Shown here piece after piece: positions 5,207-5,489 of a DNA stretch of 5,489 nt. The notes beneath the pieces were generated by a model. It searched no databases. It was given only the letters and a program-made list of their open reading frames with translations, and had not been told where the DNA came from. The translations under genes were made by a program, and so were the position numbers. The stretch is from assembly GCA_021785375.1 (NCBI GenBank), contig JAJYFQ010000062.1, positions 1 through 5,489 on the forward strand, in the 5' to 3' direction. This stretch comes from Microcaldota archaeon. GTDB lineage: Archaea; Micrarchaeota; Micrarchaeia; Micrarchaeales; CABMGC01. Each line of letters begins with the position of its first letter. Positions within the stretch are counted from its first letter, which is position 1.

Positions 5207-5489
5207 TTTCCGATCCTCTTACCAAACCAAGTTCCGCCCCGACAGCCTCGGAACAGTTCCTCTTGATATTTCTCCATCCCGAGCCGTTCTCGAGGTTCAG
5301 CTTATCGCCGTGGTTCCTGATCAACTCCATCCTGACCGCGTCTGTTCCGTAGACCGATAGGAGGAGCCATCCCTCGCCCGGATATACCGCCTTCTCGTCA
5401 AGCTTATCGCCATTCTCGCGCATCAACCTGAGCTGCACCGACTCTGCCCCGTAGTGCGCGAGCATCCTCCAGCCGAGCCCGTAGCCCCT
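5199..5489 (-). CDS. C-terminal part of a tandem-repeat protein (GW..L..YG..GDKL repeats), 5' truncated
   Basis: The frame is open to the right edge, so the gene starts outside the window; the ATG at 5465 is in frame but lies inside a repeat and is unlikely to be the start. About 96 residues are visible. They consist of repeats with the pattern G-W-x-x-L-x-x-Y-G-x-x-(S/A)-V-x-x-x-L-x-x-x-x-G-D-K-L. The Trp codons are at 5469-5471, 5367-5369 and 5274-5276 (plus-strand coordinates), giving spacings of 34 and 31 residues. The third unit aligns without gaps but keeps only GW, AV, EL and one Gly, so it looks like a degenerate C-terminal cap. The length and helix-like spacing recall ankyrin or other helical solenoid repeats, but the ankyrin TPLH signature is absent. 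Such repeats usually bind proteins; the partner is unknown. No signal peptide can be judged because the N-terminus is missing. Confidence 0.65.
   Translation of the reverse strand, partial: RGYGLGWRMLAHYGAESVQLRLMRENGDKLDEKAVYPGEGWLLLSVYGTDAVRMELIRNHGDKLNLENGSGWRNIKRNCSEAVGAELGLVRGSERR
5286..5475 (-). repeat. Tandem coding repeats inside the partial repeat-protein gene
   Basis: At DNA level the segment around AGCTTATCGCC at 5299-5309 recurs at 5401-5411, exactly 102 bases away, with flanking similarity through the GDKL and GW codons. The exact 11-base identity suggests fairly recent duplication or strong codon conservation. The third unit, nearer the stop codon, is no longer recognisable at DNA level. 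Confidence 0.6.

Noticed and set aside
5152..5352. Plus-strand open frame of 66 codons near the right edge
   Set aside because: It overlaps the repeat-encoding minus-strand gene, whose periodic pattern shows the true coding frame.
5299..5411. Two 11-base identical segments considered as CRISPR or mobile-element direct repeats
   Set aside because: They are in phase with the 34-residue protein repeat and have no regular spacer structure.

Overview
The window looks archaeal, most likely from a small-genome lineage such as a Micrarchaeota/DPANN-type archaeon; the lineage is an inference. The support is TATA-like boxes (TTTAATAA, TTTAAATA, CTTATAA) at archaeal distances upstream of three genes, very short leaders, strong use of AGG for arginine and ATA for isoleucine, and cell-surface proteins packed with N-glycosylation sequons. 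No RNA gene, insertion sequence, CRISPR array or integrase is visible.

Layout. (1) Bases 2-364, plus strand: the C-terminal part of a gene cut by the window edge, possibly scramblase/LURP-one-like, ending in a Gly/Met-rich tail. (2) Bases 365-474: a promoter region with a perfect inverted repeat covering the TATA-like box. (3) Bases 475-2879, plus strand: a two-gene operon with 5 bases between the genes. It encodes carboxynorspermidine synthase (dehydrogenase) and carboxynorspermidine decarboxylase (nspC), the alternative aspartate-semialdehyde-dependent route to norspermidine or spermidine. (4) Bases 2945-4369, plus strand: a polytopic membrane protein resembling GT-C glycosyltransferases, with its own TATA box and Shine-Dalgarno sequence. 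(5) Bases 4408-5085, minus strand and convergent with the previous gene: a membrane-anchored, sequon-rich protein resembling the DUF4382 family. (6) Bases 5199-5489, minus strand: the C-terminal part of a protein built from roughly 31-34-residue repeats, cut by the right edge.

How the genes fit together. The two polyamine genes form a complete two-step module: the first condenses a diamine with aspartate semialdehyde using NADPH, and the second removes the carboxyl group. Most studied archaea make longer polyamines through S-adenosylmethionine-derived aminopropyl transfer, so this module is the most informative metabolic content here. The membrane GT-C-like enzyme and the sequon-rich surface protein may belong to the same envelope-glycosylation biology, but their convergent orientation means they are not one operon. 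The partial repeat protein at the right edge is the least characterised element and may belong to a lineage-specific family.
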